64,000 nt of DNA from Stromatinia cepivora (GCA_014898415.1 RCTD01000002.1:124001-188000), one strand, 5' to 3'. Shown: positions 1 to 14,200, counted from the first letter of the stretch. Translations and numbers: made by a program. The notes: a model not told the origin generated them from the letters alone.

Positions 1-1801
1 GAAGCATGGTGGATTGATTGGACGATTCCTTCGAAACTATCGCGCTGCCAATGCGTTTAACGTCTAAATCAGTTTAGTTGAAGGATTTGGTTCATGTTTC
101 CTCAATTTAGACTTTGCGGGGCGCGTATGAGCGAAAGTATATAGATTAGCGCCGGTTAAGTGGGAAGCCTTATTGGCGCTTATTAGTGTTTTTGGGAAAT
201 CCTACCCGAGTCCTATTTTTGATGCATCTGTAAATCTGAAACACTTATTATAAGTCTAACAAGAAATCAAAGGTTCTGGTAGAATATAAATTGTTGGGTC
301 ATTCGCCCAGATTATCTTTATGGTAGCATAAGACTGCTATTTGCTACACATATTATTGTCAGACTTAAGTAAAATTGATGTCATTGAGTAGAATGATGAC
401 ATGCAAATTCTCTCCACCTTCGACGTAAGTGTCTTTCATTTGGAAGCGGCTGCGGTGGAAGGAATTCTAGAAAGCGTCGCTAATTAATTAATGGAGATAG
501 GAGACCAATTAATCTGCCAGATTTCCATCCTTGTAGGGCCGCCAGCGATCCACAAACCCACCAAAATAAAACCAAGCAATTCGATGTGTGGATCAGTGAA
601 AGTCCTTATTTCGCAAGATAACCATCAGTTAGGCGTTCTATCGGCAACGGCCGGCTCCACACTCCCGGTACAGAACATATCAACTTCCTTAGATGTAACT
701 CTGATCGGCGTTGGTAAATGAAGCTTGAAAATACCCAACACATAGAAACTTGAGTTTTCCGTAGCGATCTTGTTAATGGGAAAGCTATACATGTACTAAT
801 GTAATTTTGATCATTTGGAGAGATTCTCGCCCAGAAATATGTAAGCGACGATCGAAATGACAACGCTCCTACCACACAGTGACCTATCCTTGTCTCATCA
901 TGTTGCCAATTCTTGAAACCATCGAATCCGTAGGGAATTGCGATTTTTCCGTTTCCGACGCGTCTGCTTAAGTATCGGACGTTCAATGAACCGAAGATGA
1001 GGAAATTTTCTGCTTAATAGTAAGTTAAGGAGAAAGGAGATGTAACCGTATCCTTGGGTGCAGCAGTGGCGGGACTGGGAAATAAATTGCTGGCTAGGGA
1101 AGGGAAGTAAGGCATGGGATTGAGGTCCGAGTTCTGTATTCGAATTTCTGATATAGAAAGTGGATGAAAACATGATAACTTCTAACCGGCCTGAGGATTT
1201 GGCCGAGAGTGGAACCATGAGTTGCACACGAGGTGGGAGCCATGATTTCGGCATGTGTCCGTTTTCGAATGACGGCTTCTACGTGACAATGAGATGCCAA
1301 AGAGCCGACGAGAACCAAGTAAGTCGCTATACACTGATCGTTGATGTTATAAGAGAATCCATCTAAGCCCATTTTACCATTAACCGACTTGCAAATGCTT
1401 GACTGAACACGATTTGTGAAAACCTTAGGAGTGTGATTCCCCGGTATTCCGAATACAAACCAGTTATTGTTATTCAAAGATTGTAGTGGCTCGCCGAAGC
1501 TATGTCGATACTAGTTACACTTTCCTAACTCTAGCTAGATATTTAGCAAGTCCAAAGAGGGGGGGAGGAAGAACCTTTGTTTGGGTCCGAAAAGAAACAC
1601 ATTCTGGAAAGGCATGGCGAATTTGGTTGGATAGCGTAAAAGCAATACACCGAGCCATAAGAATATAGATTCGTGAACAAACCCTCCAAATGGTCTCCTG
1701 AGATTCATCAACGACCGACGGGAAGCTAGTGGAAGACTCGCACTGGAAGTATACACAACCCCAAGTATCTCAGTTTCCAGCCTAATATTTTAACGCCTCG
1801 A

Positions 1802-1803
<2 letters not shown>

Positions 1804-1835
<32 letters not shown>
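1804..1835. repeat. C32 homopolymer tract
   Basis: There are thirty-two consecutive C residues with near-symmetrical flanks (cgaaa on the left, gaaac on the right). It lies far from any supported gene. Its length is prone to sequencing and replication slippage. Confidence 0.95.
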
Positions 1836-1836
<1 letters not shown>

Positions 1837-3378
1837 AAACTGATATTCGCTTCGAGTTTCCATTCGAGGCCAGCGACATTGGCGGGCATGCGTGTGGTTG
1901 AATGATTGTACAATACCTGTTGCAGCTAACGACGTCTCTATGATATTAAAGCTTGTGTTGCAAGCAGTGAACAAACTTCAATTTATAGAATAAAAGTACG
2001 TTCACCACTAGTAGCTCTCCTTAAAACTGCCCCTGACAGTGTGTGTGAAGATTAGTGTCCGAGAATGAAATATCATCAATGATGACTGACCAGCAGCTAT
2101 TGTCTAGTTGAATTTGGGACAACTTGGCGCAACTTGGACAGACGGGGTAGGACGGAGCTTGATCGCAAGTCCGAAAGAGTAGTGAATGGCTTAATCAACA
2201 TATATTTCTTCGTCCACTATCGGTCTTTAGAAAATCCGCCGAGATGGAAAACAAGCGTTCTTGGAATTTGGACCACCACAATTTTTGGGAACATGATTCC
2301 AGCCTCGAATGCCCACATCTCGGAATCCAATCACCCCAAAGGTAAACAGAATTACCTCAGAAATCCAACTCCGATGCGATGTTGATGGATGGATAAGATC
2401 CCGTGTAGGATGAAAAATGCCAGACACCAGCCCTGGTTGGCGTCTTTGACTCTCAATCTTTACACGGGACTAGTCAACATGAATTGAGTGAGAATTTTCC
2501 CAAATGATGACCTCCATATTTGAAACTTCAAGCGAGCAGTTCGTATCAATAAAAATTGAAATATCAGATGTCGAGCCCAGGTATATCTTGCAACATGAGC
2601 AACAAAATCAAGTTATATACGCTGTGTTCTCCACACCACTTTAGAACCGTCTGCTTGGAGCACCAGTGCACTTGCCCATGAGATTGTCGAAGGCGGATTG
2701 CGACAACAAGGTATCAGTTTTCACTATTTCAAATCCACAATACCTTCGCAGGCACTGATGAAGGCAAAGCCATTGAATATAGAACAGTGTGTCCAATCAT
2801 ATTGCCATATTCCGTCCGGACGACTATCTGTATGGTTAATCTGTAATGTTATTTGATTACATGGACCATTGGAAAAATTTCGAAGAAAAACTTTAGGCTA
2901 GAAAATCTAATATTAAAAAATCCAACTGTTATCCAGACTTTCAAACTATGTAAAGTAAATCATATAATATTTTTTCAAAATATCCCCATCTTTCCAGGTT
3001 GCAATCGAATTGAAAAATTGAAGATATAATATTTTCAAAGAATGTCAATCTGAACTTTTATTAAACTAATAACAAGTGATTAATCTACTTTTTCTATGGA
3101 TTCAAGTTTCACTATCCAATTCCAAACAACTAGGATATCCTGCAGTCCGAACTCTTGGATGTACTGACATGGAGTTTCCAATCAGGAACTTTCCATAGAT
3201 CGATCGATCACCAATCCATCGGCCGAAAATCAAAATCAAAATCTACACGGTTTTTTCATTATGTAATATAGACCTGTACTTAAGCAAGTTGACAAATGGT
3301 TATCAAAGTTGTTGTGACTGATTGAAATCGAAATCATTATGATGAATTGAAACTAGGATTGATTCGATTGGGGGAAAA

Positions 3379-3390
3379 GGGGGGGGGGGG
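3379..3390. repeat. G12 homopolymer tract
   Basis: A run of twelve G residues sits inside a G-rich patch (about 3370-3426) that also holds ggggaaaa and ggggggt runs. It is intergenic. Confidence 0.85.
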
Positions 3391-4320
3391 ACAGAGTCTG
3401 GGGGAAAAGGATCTGTGAAAAGGGGGGTATATAGCGCCCTATATAGAGTTTCAGGCTTGGATAGTACCCACGCGTTAGATCTTCTCATCTTTTTTTCTTT
3501 CCCGTATCAATATTGAATAAACATACTATCACACCCAGGGGGACGCAAACCCTCGAAGAGGCCAGAACATCGAAAAGAAAACAATTGACCAAGCATCCCC
3601 ATCCCATCGTTATCCAAAAAACTAAAGATGGAACTTTCCGCCAAAACGAATCCAGATTCTTGGCATTTAAACTTAAGGACTTATAAGTTACATGTGACAG
3701 TCACGTGTTGATCATATTTACTTATCACATTCCATGTTTCGGAGATGTTTTCTTCGTCTTTGCTTTTGGGCAAATGTTATTTGATCAGCTCCTGTTTTGG
3801 TTGTTTTGCAAGACATTTTATTGGAATTGGAGATTGTTTATTGTGTCGAGGTATTGGAGCTTCAGCGTATAGAGCGAGATAGAAGAGTATTGATATCTTA
3901 TAAGGAATTAGAGTGGAAAGATAATGTCAAGGTTATAGGAAAAGTGTTTGCGCAATGAATAATAGGGTTATAAAAAATATATTTCATTATCTCTTTGAGT
4001 TGCTTTCGTCGTGAAGTCATAACCATCATTTTTCCATATCTCCATTTTCTCCATTAATCCCAATCGTAAACACCACCTTATACATAAAAGTGCTCTGAAA
4101 TGATAGCATAAGCTTCAGAGCAAAGATAAAAATGTTTCCGTAACCACCTTTTTTTTTCTAACCAACCTTTTTTGTGTAGCTAAGTTAAAGGAAAAGTACA
4201 AAAAATCGATATCTAAGCCGCCGATTTTAGTGTTCGTACCTCATTCCAACACACAATCATGATCGTCAATCATTGTCCGTGAAGCCATTCGCACAAAGGA
4301 AATGTTCATTTGGCTGAAAT

Positions 4321-5316
4321 TTATGAAAGACGTCGTTCGGAAGGTACGTGGGACTTCTTACTGAAGATTCCCTTCACAGCCTCACAAGCCTCGCTTGCAC
4401 TTCTTCTAAATCCACCTGATCTTCTTCGCTTTTCTTCGCCCCCATTCTTATTTGAGCTTCCGCCGTTGGAACGAAACCTTTCAAACATCTCCTCGATAGC
4501 TTTGGCCATCTTGCCTGGGGAGTTCTCATCTTCGTCATCGGAATCGGTTTCGAATTCCGATTTCAAGACTAGAGGCGTGGAAGAGTTGCAGTGGGGTAAA
4601 GGAGGGTGTGTGTGACGATAGCTGGCGGGGACGTATGATCCAGGGAGCGGATGATTGATGTTTGTGCAGGAACTGAGATTGGATGGTGTGTTCGGTTGAG
4701 AAGGAGTAGTTTGCGCACGAGCGCGGCCATTAGAACGATTAGGACGCGAGTCGAGCCGTTCAGGCCAAGGCTGGCCAGGCCAGGATTTGTGAGTTTGGTG
4801 TTGATTGCACTCATGAGATGCTCGTGGTGTTGTTGTCGGGAATAGTGAATAGACGCGATGAGGTGCAGGAGGTGGTGGAGGAGGAGGAGTTGGTAGGTAC
4901 TCTGGCTCTACGTGGAAATATCGGTTCCAGACCTCTTCTTCTTTCTGTGGAGGATAGCTTGAGGTTGATGACGAATAATAAGATGAGGGATCGTCGTCAG
5001 AACAGGACTCGGAGTCAGACGCCTCAAAGAGATCTTCCATCATACCGGGGTCCGTTTCAACCAGCGAAAGCCGTTGCCAGTTCTTTGCCGAAAGCTGGAA
5101 TTGTTCTTCTTGGAGCGAGTCTTCGTGAGCTTTTGACCAGCCATTGTAAGTAGTTGAAGAGTTTTCGTAAGGTTTACTGATATCTGACTTTGAGATGACC
5201 ATTGTGGATGATGATAATAACCAACCGCTGCATGAATCATTGTGTGGAGACAGCGCTATCATATCATTATCGATAGGAAGGCACTCGCCGAAGTATCCGT
5301 TGCTAGAAGCACGCAT
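4321..5316 (-). CDS. Hypothetical low-complexity protein, 331 aa
   Basis: This is a single uninterrupted frame from the ATG at 5316. I do not recognise a family. The protein has an acidic/serine patch at about residues 98-120, a proline run at 142-152, and a His/Pro/Asn-rich middle. A second acidic patch (about 254-265) precedes a short helical-looking segment (KMAKAIEEMF, about 269-278). The C-terminus is strongly basic, with EEKRRR at about 294-299 and FRRSASEACEAVKGIF after it, which could be a nuclear signal or a phosphosite. There is no signal peptide or membrane segment. Composition, length and ATG start support a real gene. The opposite strand also has open frames, but they mirror the biased composition. 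The role is unknown; a regulatory or scaffold protein is only a guess. Confidence 0.7.
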   Translation of the reverse strand: MRASSNGYFGECLPIDNDMIALSPHNDSCSGWLLSSSTMVISKSDISKPYENSSTTYNGWSKAHEDSLQEEQFQLSAKNWQRLSLVETDPGMMEDLFEASDSESCSDDDPSSYYSSSTSSYPPQKEEEVWNRYFHVEPEYLPTPPPPPPPAPHRVYSLFPTTTPRASHECNQHQTHKSWPGQPWPERLDSRPNRSNGRARAQTTPSQPNTPSNLSSCTNINHPLPGSYVPASYRHTHPPLPHCNSSTPLVLKSEFETDSDDEDENSPGKMAKAIEEMFERFRSNGGSSNKNGGEEKRRRSGGFRRSASEACEAVKGIFSKKSHVPSERRLS

Positions 5317-8254
5317 TGTTGGTGAGGAATGTAGGCAAGGTAAATTCCTATCGGTTACCCGGGAGAGTCAAATCTAGAAACCGGCGAACATCAAGCGTTG
5401 CAATAGATTGAAAGATTGGCACTTCGATAAATGATTTTCCTTGCGAGGGATATTGACGAGACAACAAGGTGTTTATAGCCCTGGAGTCAAACCATTTCAG
5501 GGTTTTCTGCTCGCCTGAAAAAAGCTGGCTGGAGGTTCATTCTTTGCATATAATATGATGTTATCATATGCAAAAGGTATGAAGGCAAAGGTAGATCGGA
5601 CCTGTCAGTTTCAAAAACTGGAAGTTCATTGGATTAAAGATTTTCTCATATTGCGCCTGCAGGTAAGGCCTCGAACTATGCCAGCCACGTCCATCCCTTG
5701 TGCCGAATCAACCGACATTCGTGTTGTGAAATTCCGAGCCATTGATTGGCGGAGTTGTTCAAAATATAAACAAGAATCACACAATAAAAACAAACAAAAG
5801 AAGCTTTAAACAACAATTTGTTTGATTTCGATTGTTTTTATGGGCATTGACTAGGTAGATTGGAAAACATGCAATTTTCTGGACGGGCAAGCACTATTAT
5901 TCATGGGATAATCAACTTCAATCATCCTCGTATAGACCAGTTCTACTGTATTTTCAAATCCACTCGGAAGCAGAGAAATGTCGGACCTGCGTAAGGAGCG
6001 CATATTGAGCGCAGTAGATTCATCATATCATGCCGGTCCGCACAATGTAGCTTTTTGTCAACAAGGAGTCAACAGAAAGAGTTCCCCGTGAAAAAGTAAG
6101 ACAGTCCAGCCCTCGGTTGGCGAGAGACGCGCTTCTTGCAGGAGTTCGCATTGAAGGGGCCGTTCTATGATAGAAAGGGCAATACTAATGCTCGAATCAA
6201 GACAATGGAGAATGACAAATGTTCGATCAAGGAGGTGGTGGTATCCCTTACGCCAACTTTGAACTTGCCAAGTCTGCGCAGAATTACTTGGAAATTCAAG
6301 GAATCTGGGCAAGGATAATACGTGATTGTGATAATGAAATCTTTGTGGTTTGACCAGAATCTGACCAGAGAAAAAAACGAATTCTTCGTTGCTTATCATT
6401 GAGTGCTTAGTCATGCATGCATCTAGGATTCGTGCGGCAAGCTTTTTTTTCACAGCTTTTACAATAAAAAATAAAAAATGAAAAAAGACTTAAAACAATA
6501 ACAATCCTGAGAGAGTACTATGAACTCGGCTTTCGTAAAGTCTCTACCCCCGGCACAATCTAGATCTTTTGATGAGGAACCTGCAAGTGCAGGTAAGATG
6601 ATCTGATCGATGGGCTACATGCATACATATGTCGATCGGAATAAGCCATATTGACCTGCATGATATAATTTCGAAATCATCGACGGTCATTGTTGTCAAC
6701 TTGCCATTGTTTTTGATATGTCATCGCACTTTTTCTTTTGTAATTGTCTAGGCAGGGTGCCGGCGGAAAGTACATTTCCGAGTGGGCCTTTGTATTGTTG
6801 CCCATGTATTCGGCCCTGCCACTCGATTCAAATCTCTCCTCTATTGTTTCTTGGAGAATTTCTTTTTGTCTCTTCATGAACTACTCCTGTAAGGCATCCG
6901 CTCAAACTTCCGCCTAGCCAGGCGTAACTGAACAAAGTCTACAAGAACTTTCTATTCAATTACTCGTGATTTCATCAAGTATGCATACTACTTTCCTCTC
7001 CTAACCCTTCCCTTACTCTGTCTATTCTATAATATGATAGTATCTCCGACACTACGGCGCGTGAATCAACAGATCTATTTTCTATAAAAGTTATTGGCCC
7101 AAGATTTCTCAAAGATCATAGGACTAGGAAACCCAGCGATCCCACCAAACCGAACCAAATTTGCGAGTTATTCTCTATCAAAATCGGTAGACAGTCATGA
7201 TCGATCCTTTGAGACCGGCCTCCCAAAATTTGCAATGATATCCCCCCATACTCCACCCTCTTACACATACTACTAGGTACCCGTAGCTAGCATATTCTAA
7301 TCTGCTTTAAGAAATGTCCCTTCAAACGTCATCAACAACCGCACACAGCAGCCTAACGCTGAAAAAACCGTCATTTATCATGCAATCAGTCAGTCCAACG
7401 CCAAAACAATGAACAGAACTTTCAGATTCCATTTCCTACCCCTCACCACCCAATAAACCGCATTTCCGCTCCAGCAGCCCCCCAAAACCCATTTTCGTCA
7501 ACATAATTTATATATCGATTATCCCACAGCCACTCACACACAGCTTCTCTGGTCAAGCCACTGAGGAGTTCACTAACCCGCCATTTCCGTACCCACTATC
7601 TCAAGCGATAGCATTCTAATGCCTGCATGAAGTACGCGCAGTACTTCTTGAGTGTCCTTGTGGTCAAGGTGGTTAAATAGATTTGGATGAAGAAATACAT
7701 TAAGGAAGGATAATAGCAAGAAAGCGAATCCGAAAAACCAGAATAATTACTAGTGAGAATCAGGGAAGAAAGAGAAATTAGATAAGATATGAAAGAGAAC
7801 GGTATTTTTGGAAGATGTATGAAGATATGAGTGCGAGGCTGGGCTGGATGGTGATTCTGATTGTTAGGTAAATGCTGGGATAGATTTGATGAGCGCCCGT
7901 GGAATAGGGATCTAGATGGATATAATGCCCAGTCGTATAATGAAATATAATGAATTTAATATGAAAGAGATTTTATATTTCACCCAGTTAATTGTGCAAT
8001 GTAAATTTATTCTTGATTCGCTCTCTTGACTGTCAAAAATAAACAAACGAGAAGAATCATGGAGTGAAATACCACATGTATCATAGACATGTGCGTGCTA
8101 ACAAAAGACAAAGGAAGAAGCTAAGCTAAGGGAAGAGATTTTAGAACGCCCAATACTATGCATGTTCAACCTCGTGAAACATCCCTTGAGTATTTTTACA
8201 CTTTACAATGATATTTCTTTCGGATGCCATTGGAGATTTCGAAATCTCTCTCGT
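5317..8254. other. Intergenic, no gene supported
   Basis: Short frames on both strands (for example at about 5555-5809 and 6058-6453) lack motifs, exon partners or coding bias. The part from about 7,900 to 8,254 probably holds the 3' untranslated region of the THO2 gene. Nothing else is visible. Confidence 0.6.
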
Positions 8255-11200
8255 CTATCTCCTGGGTCTTTTATCATGACCACCTTCTCTCAAACCATCT
8301 GCATCGCTTCTTCTCTTCCTGCCACTGCCATCATCCCGCATACCTCGTCCATCGCGGTCACCTCTATCAGATCTGTCCGATCGTTGGTTCCGTCTGTCTC
8401 CTCCCCTATCGCCTCCTCTATTATCAAGGCCATTGGGCCAGTTACCACTACCCATGTTACCACCATGCTGATCACGTTGAGAGTCGCGATCTCCTCCATG
8501 CGTATCCCGACGACTACTATCTCTATCGCGATGTTCTCTATCCCCCCTTCCACCGGCAGCTAATAGGTCTCTGCTTGCAGAAGGATCTCCTCTCGAGTGT
8601 CTATCGGAATCTCTCGACTCCCTATCAGCTCCGCGGCTCCTATGTTCACTCCTAGATGAACGTTCATCTTCTTGAGGACCAGCGCGTTTCTGGTCCCTAT
8701 TGCGATCGCTGGGTGAACTCCGACGACTGCGGATAGGCCGATCAATTCTCAAACCACGTTCTCCTCGGTCACTGCGACCGCGGTCATCATTGCTCGGAGC
8801 CGTGTTACCAATCAAATCAGCACGAGCAGGATTGATCAGGTCTCTTCCGGAATCTCTGGCTTGTGCGGGGGGCGGACCAGGTGGTGGCGGAGGTGGTAGG
8901 ATTGGCGTGGGAGGACCAGAAATTGGAGTTTGTGGTTGACCTCCTTGACGTCTTCCACGGCGTTCTTGGCCTTGTGGATGCTTGGTTTCTTCAAGCATCC
9001 GATTGATATTGTTGATCAAATTGGGCTGTCTACCACCTCGTGGAGCACGCTCATTCGACGAGGCAGGTCCAGTTGGTGCTCCATTCATTCGAGAAACAGG
9101 GCTGTTTTGAGCTTGAGACTTGGGGCCAAGAGGAGCAACTTGTGTTTGGAGAGGTGGTGCAGTAGGTCTTGAACGTGCGTTATCTTGATGAGATGGTGGA
9201 ATATTTGCCGCTGCTGTTTGACCGCCAAAACTCCTTATTCTATCTGGGTGCATCCCACTAGAAGCTGCACTGACCACTGGTGGGGCTTGTACAGGTGGCT
9301 GAGAAGCTTGTGGACCTAAATGTTTCAATCGATCTGGATGCACTCCTGATGTCGGAGTTGATACAACAGGCACAGTTGGTAGCACAGTGTGAGCAGATGC
9401 CGTGGGTTCAATCTGTCCTGGGCCTAACCGTCGCGAATGCCGACCACCAGAAGGACCTGTCGGAGGTTGCTTGTCTGGACTTGGTGGCCGAGGGATGTCT
9501 ACTACAGGAGCATTCACCGACCTGCCATCACGTCGTCCTTGCGGGGCATTCGTCATTCGGTTATTGCCGCGGTTCCTGTCACGAGGCCCAGATGGAATAT
9601 CCGGTTGCTGATTCAGGCGACCAAAGTTAGGATCTACTTGTGACCTATTAAGTCTTCCATGGTCGGGATCCACAGGACGCGGTGGAGGTTGTGATTGTTG
9701 AAATGAGGAAGTATCTCTTGATCTTTCTGGCGGAGGTACTCGGTCGTTCGCTGGCCTTTCTCCTCTTGGTCCGGCTGGAGGTGGTGCAACTTCGTCAGCA
9801 CGACCTCTTGGGGTATTTTGGGAATCAATGGGTGCGTTTCGATTCGACCTATCATCGCGTCTTGGATGTTGATGATCTTTCTCGGAATCATGGCGCCTTG
9901 GAGGCGGTGAATTCTGTCTTGATGGGCGGTCTCTAGCATCATCTCTAGGCCGACGAGGTGAATCGGAACGAGATGGCTCATTTCCACCGGATATCAGAGC
10001 GGCTCGGTCAGGATTAATCAATTCCTGTCTCTCCGAGTTAACTAATGCCAGTCGTTCAGGATTGATTGCTGGGCCTGGCCCACGATCCGATGCGACGGAT
10101 GCCTTGGGTGAAGGTATGGCTGCTTCACGAGACAGACGACCACCATTATCAGGGGTACGGTATCCATTGGATGGAGCCCGATCTGTGCTATCTCTCCCCG
10201 ATTCGGCATTCCATCTCGGATTGGAATCTGTTCGAGGACGGTCACGTTCATTGTTTGGTGCGCGATCATTAGTTCTGAAATCTCTTTGCTGGGTATCCAT
10301 ACCCCTTCTGTCAGCCGGGGAAAAGTCACGTCCACGATCCCTAGTTCTATCTCGAACCAACTCTGTAAGTCTAGGATCTCTTATATCCCGCCTATCCTCA
10401 TTCCTAGCGGGATGGCGGTCCATCATTTGGCGACCAGGTATGGGAGCATCGGGTCTATTAGGTAGATTATGATTTGCCGGCATATTTCTTTGCAAGTCAG
10501 GTCGTGGCGGTATGCTTGCTGGCGTAGGATTTGGCGTTGACGCCCTCGCTGCATTTTCGCGCAAGATTCTCTCGCGTCTTAATAAGATTTCGGACTTCTT
10601 CCCTTCATTAGGTGCCGACGAAATCCTATCTTTGGTACTAGTACTATCAAGGGGTGCATCCTTCAACATATTACCTTTCTCAGCCGTGGAAACCAGTTTT
10701 GCATCGTCAACCTCGCCGTCTTCAACTTCAGCTGTGGGATTTTTGGGCGTAGAGACTCCCATAGAGCTTCAAAATGTTAGATTGAAATATATACATTGAG
10801 TTAAGGGTACTCACTTAGCTCGTGATTGTGGTTTGAACTCCAAGGCTGTGGGCTTCAGAGTTGTTTTTGTAGCAGTGCCATGCCTAGCAACATCCGAAGG
10901 GGGGCCGTTGTTCGCTTGCACAGGGGCCTCCTATAATATTGTTAGTCTGATTAGATGACAATTTTCGTTTTCACTTACCAGGCTATGACCAAATGCTTGA
11001 ACCATCACCCATGACTTAGACTTTTTCTTCAGTTGTACTAAGATGGCATTGCCAGCGAGAGAAAGATCCTCGCGTACCCCCTTTTCTCGAGCAGCAATTG
11101 TCTCAAGCTGCTTCACGAAGTTGTTGCCCATGAAGTTGATCGCTGGGAATACATCGACAACGGATTTAAGAATGGTCGTAGCGTTTCGAATGTGCATCCA

Positions 11201-14200
11201 TTCTGTTCCTTCAAGACAATCACGCAGTGCCCCATTCAACTTTTGGTGCCACGAATACAAGATATTTTTGAAGCCAGGATTACCGTCATGCTGCAATAAC
11301 CCTTTTACAGATCCATCTGCATCAATAGCCTTAGCGAAGCCTGGGAGATTTTTGCTTGGCCCCCAAGCTTCTTTTTCATATACTGCTTGATCGGCGTGCC
11401 AGCGGGCCAGATCTGTCAAGACCAATCTCAGGAAACGGCCTAAGTTCTCCGCCTCACGAACCGTACATGTGAAGATCATTGAACGTAAACGATTTGTTCT
11501 GAAAAGTCTGCCATAAAGTGAAAGAGTCCGGAAGTTAGGCGTGCCATTGTCATGTAAGAACTTAATCATCCGGAAGGAGAAATCTGCATCGCTAGGAGAG
11601 AGTAGTAATCGTGGAAGTAAGCATCGTTCAAGAAACGAATCACTAACGAGATCGCCCTTGACATTACTGAACCATAAGTTCTTGCGTCTTAGCAGACGAC
11701 TTTTCTTTCCAGAAAAGGCACCGACTTGCTTGCCAAATTCTGCTAGTAAATTTTCCCTCGTTGTGGCCAATGCTTTCTTAGTCTCTTCCTTTCTTGCCAT
11801 TCCGGCTCTACTCATGTCTGAGCGGTCCTTCATTACATCCCCTTGTTCCTTGAGAAGGCGAGAAATTTCAGCTTCGTAGCTGTGGCTAGGAATAGCCAGA
11901 TCGCTCAGAGTAGAACTCCAGAACACAACGTAAAATTCAGAAGTAAGAAACGCCCAGGACCCTTCGGGTAGGACTTCTTCAACGGTATTGATGTATGGTA
12001 GCAGTAGATCATGAAGCGGATCCGTCTCTAGGGCTGCTACTACTGGAGGTGAATCTACTCCCTCAACATCTGACATCTGCACGTCTTCCTTCGCGGTGGG
12101 TGCGCCGTTCACTGCAATCGATTCCTTAGCCGCAGAATTTTGACTATCGCTATTCATACCAACGTCACCTTCTGCATCGGCCTCTACAGTTGTAGCCTCC
12201 GCCAATGACGACGAAGACTTAGCACTGCCATTAAGATTGGAGGATAGTAGCTTGGAAATACGATGCGAAATACTTGGACGACCGATCATGAAAGCAAGTG
12301 TTGGGTCTAAGCCAAAATCTTTCATGAGTTCAGAAATTCCTGGAACGAGATCGTCGAATTCTTCAATGGAGAGGTTGCTACGAAGAAGATCAAGGAACTG
12401 AAAAAGAATCATCTGAGTGTCATCAACCATCGTAGCTAATAATTTGATAGGAGCTTCGTCGTCCGAAACAGTATAGATAGCCGATTGTCTGTGCTGTGCG
12501 ATAGATAGCAAAAGTTGCCCACCCAACTTAGTATCAGTCAAAGCTCTCATCAGTCGCTTTGCTGTCTTCAGCGATTCGTAACGTTTGTCTTGAAGGTTGA
12601 TTAATGTCTGGCGCCTTAGAAGCTCGCCTCCAGTCATAGCAGCCAGTTGAGCGTCGGTGAAGTCGGTGTCGGGTACAATTCCAGACATTTGAGCAATGAG
12701 CTCCTTGAGAATGACCAAGTCGGTAGAGTTGCCTCGATGCAGTTGATCATTAACGTACTGAATTAGAGGGATCAAATTCATGATAGAATATCGCTTAAAG
12801 ACCTTGCCAGCGAATCTTGACAATGCTAGAAGCCATCTACTTGGAAGAAGCGCGAATTCGGAATCGTTTCGATTCCTGTCTTTTCCCCCTAATGAACTCA
12901 ATAACGACCATACTAAAACGTCGTATCCTAAGTCGGTGAAGTACTTGCCGCACTCGACAACGACTTCCGTCAGATTAGTGTATGCTTCAATCTGCCCTAA
13001 AGCCACACTAAAGACTACGCCCGGCGATGCGTACGCGATCTTCGCTAGATTACGTGCCATTACAGTGAGATTAGTCATACTAATTCTCTTCATAGTGCTA
13101 ATAGTCTCGGATTTGGTCTTGGCAAATGCAGCTCTCATTGGTGGCAACCGAGAGATTTGGCCCTCAAACCATTCTGCATAGATGGAATATCGGATGGATA
13201 GAGGATAAAAGCGAAGCATGCCGTATACTTCGTTAACCACGCTTGTATTTGCTTTAGTCAAGCTCAATGCTGGAACAAGGAGGCGCTTGAGAAGGTCTTG
13301 CCATCGGTCGAAATTTTGTGTTGAACGATCTTCTGCAAGACTCTGGGTGCCAATTCTAGCCAACTTCGACAATAAAGTGGCATCTTTACCAATATAGACA
13401 CCAGAATAATTAAGCAAGGATCCGCAAAGAGTGAATATGTCATCTACAGTCTGACAGACAGGTACATTATCTGCCCACTCATCCCAGTAGAATCTGTATG
13501 CGTTGTTCTCGTTTGTGTCAAATTTGTCTGGAAAAGGCCACCGTAGTTGTTTTCGAGGAGGTAAAGCGAGTAAACGTATTGAGCCTTTTGGCATACCAGT
13601 TTGGTCGGGATCCAGGACTTTCTTGGCCGGGCAGTCGGGTACCGCTGAAGTGGATGGTCGACTCACATCAAAGACGTGCTGGATGGAATGATTCAAGATA
13701 CGATGTATCAAATCAAGAAGTTCAGGATATGCCTCTGGTAGCCAAGGAAAGCGGCCGAGTATAAATAGAGCTTCAGGAATTGCTCCTATTGTTAGGAGAC
13801 AGGTGAGAAGTTGTACCTTTTGGTCCGAAGGTTCATTCAGTTTGTCTTTGTCGTCAACCTCTGCTGTTTGTTTCCCAGAAGCATCAGTCTTGGTAGTTGT
13901 GGATTCCCGAGTCCGTCCCCCATTTGGTAAAGTATCATCTACCAGAGCGCCAGCCATCATCAATGCATTCATTGTGCCTCCACGACTAGCCTTTTCCTTC
14001 TCCTCTATTTCTTTCATCTTAGCATCACGAACAGCTTCCATATCCTCATCCAGAGGCCACAAGTGAGGGTACAGATCTTTGAGTGAGATAAATCCAATTT
14101 TGATCAATAATGCTGTCAGATATATCAGATTCGCGGGTAGTACATCCTCGTTATCTCGAGCCGCCGATGCGTAAAAGCGTAGTTTGAACCCAAGCAACTG

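Larger units (their letters stand above)
1..4320. other. Gene-poor intergenic region
   Basis: No open frame here carries a recognisable motif or a plausible exon chain. The short overlapping frames at about 490-2430 lie on both strands and look like chance. The stretch is AT-rich from about 2,850 to 3,120 and again near 3,650-4,100. It contains a 32-base C tract and a 12-base G tract, listed separately. Confidence 0.6.

Noticed and set aside
8162..10472. Plus-strand frames of 80-143 residues opposite the THO2 tail
   Set aside because: They mirror the biased Arg/Asp codons of the THO2 coding strand. None has family features.
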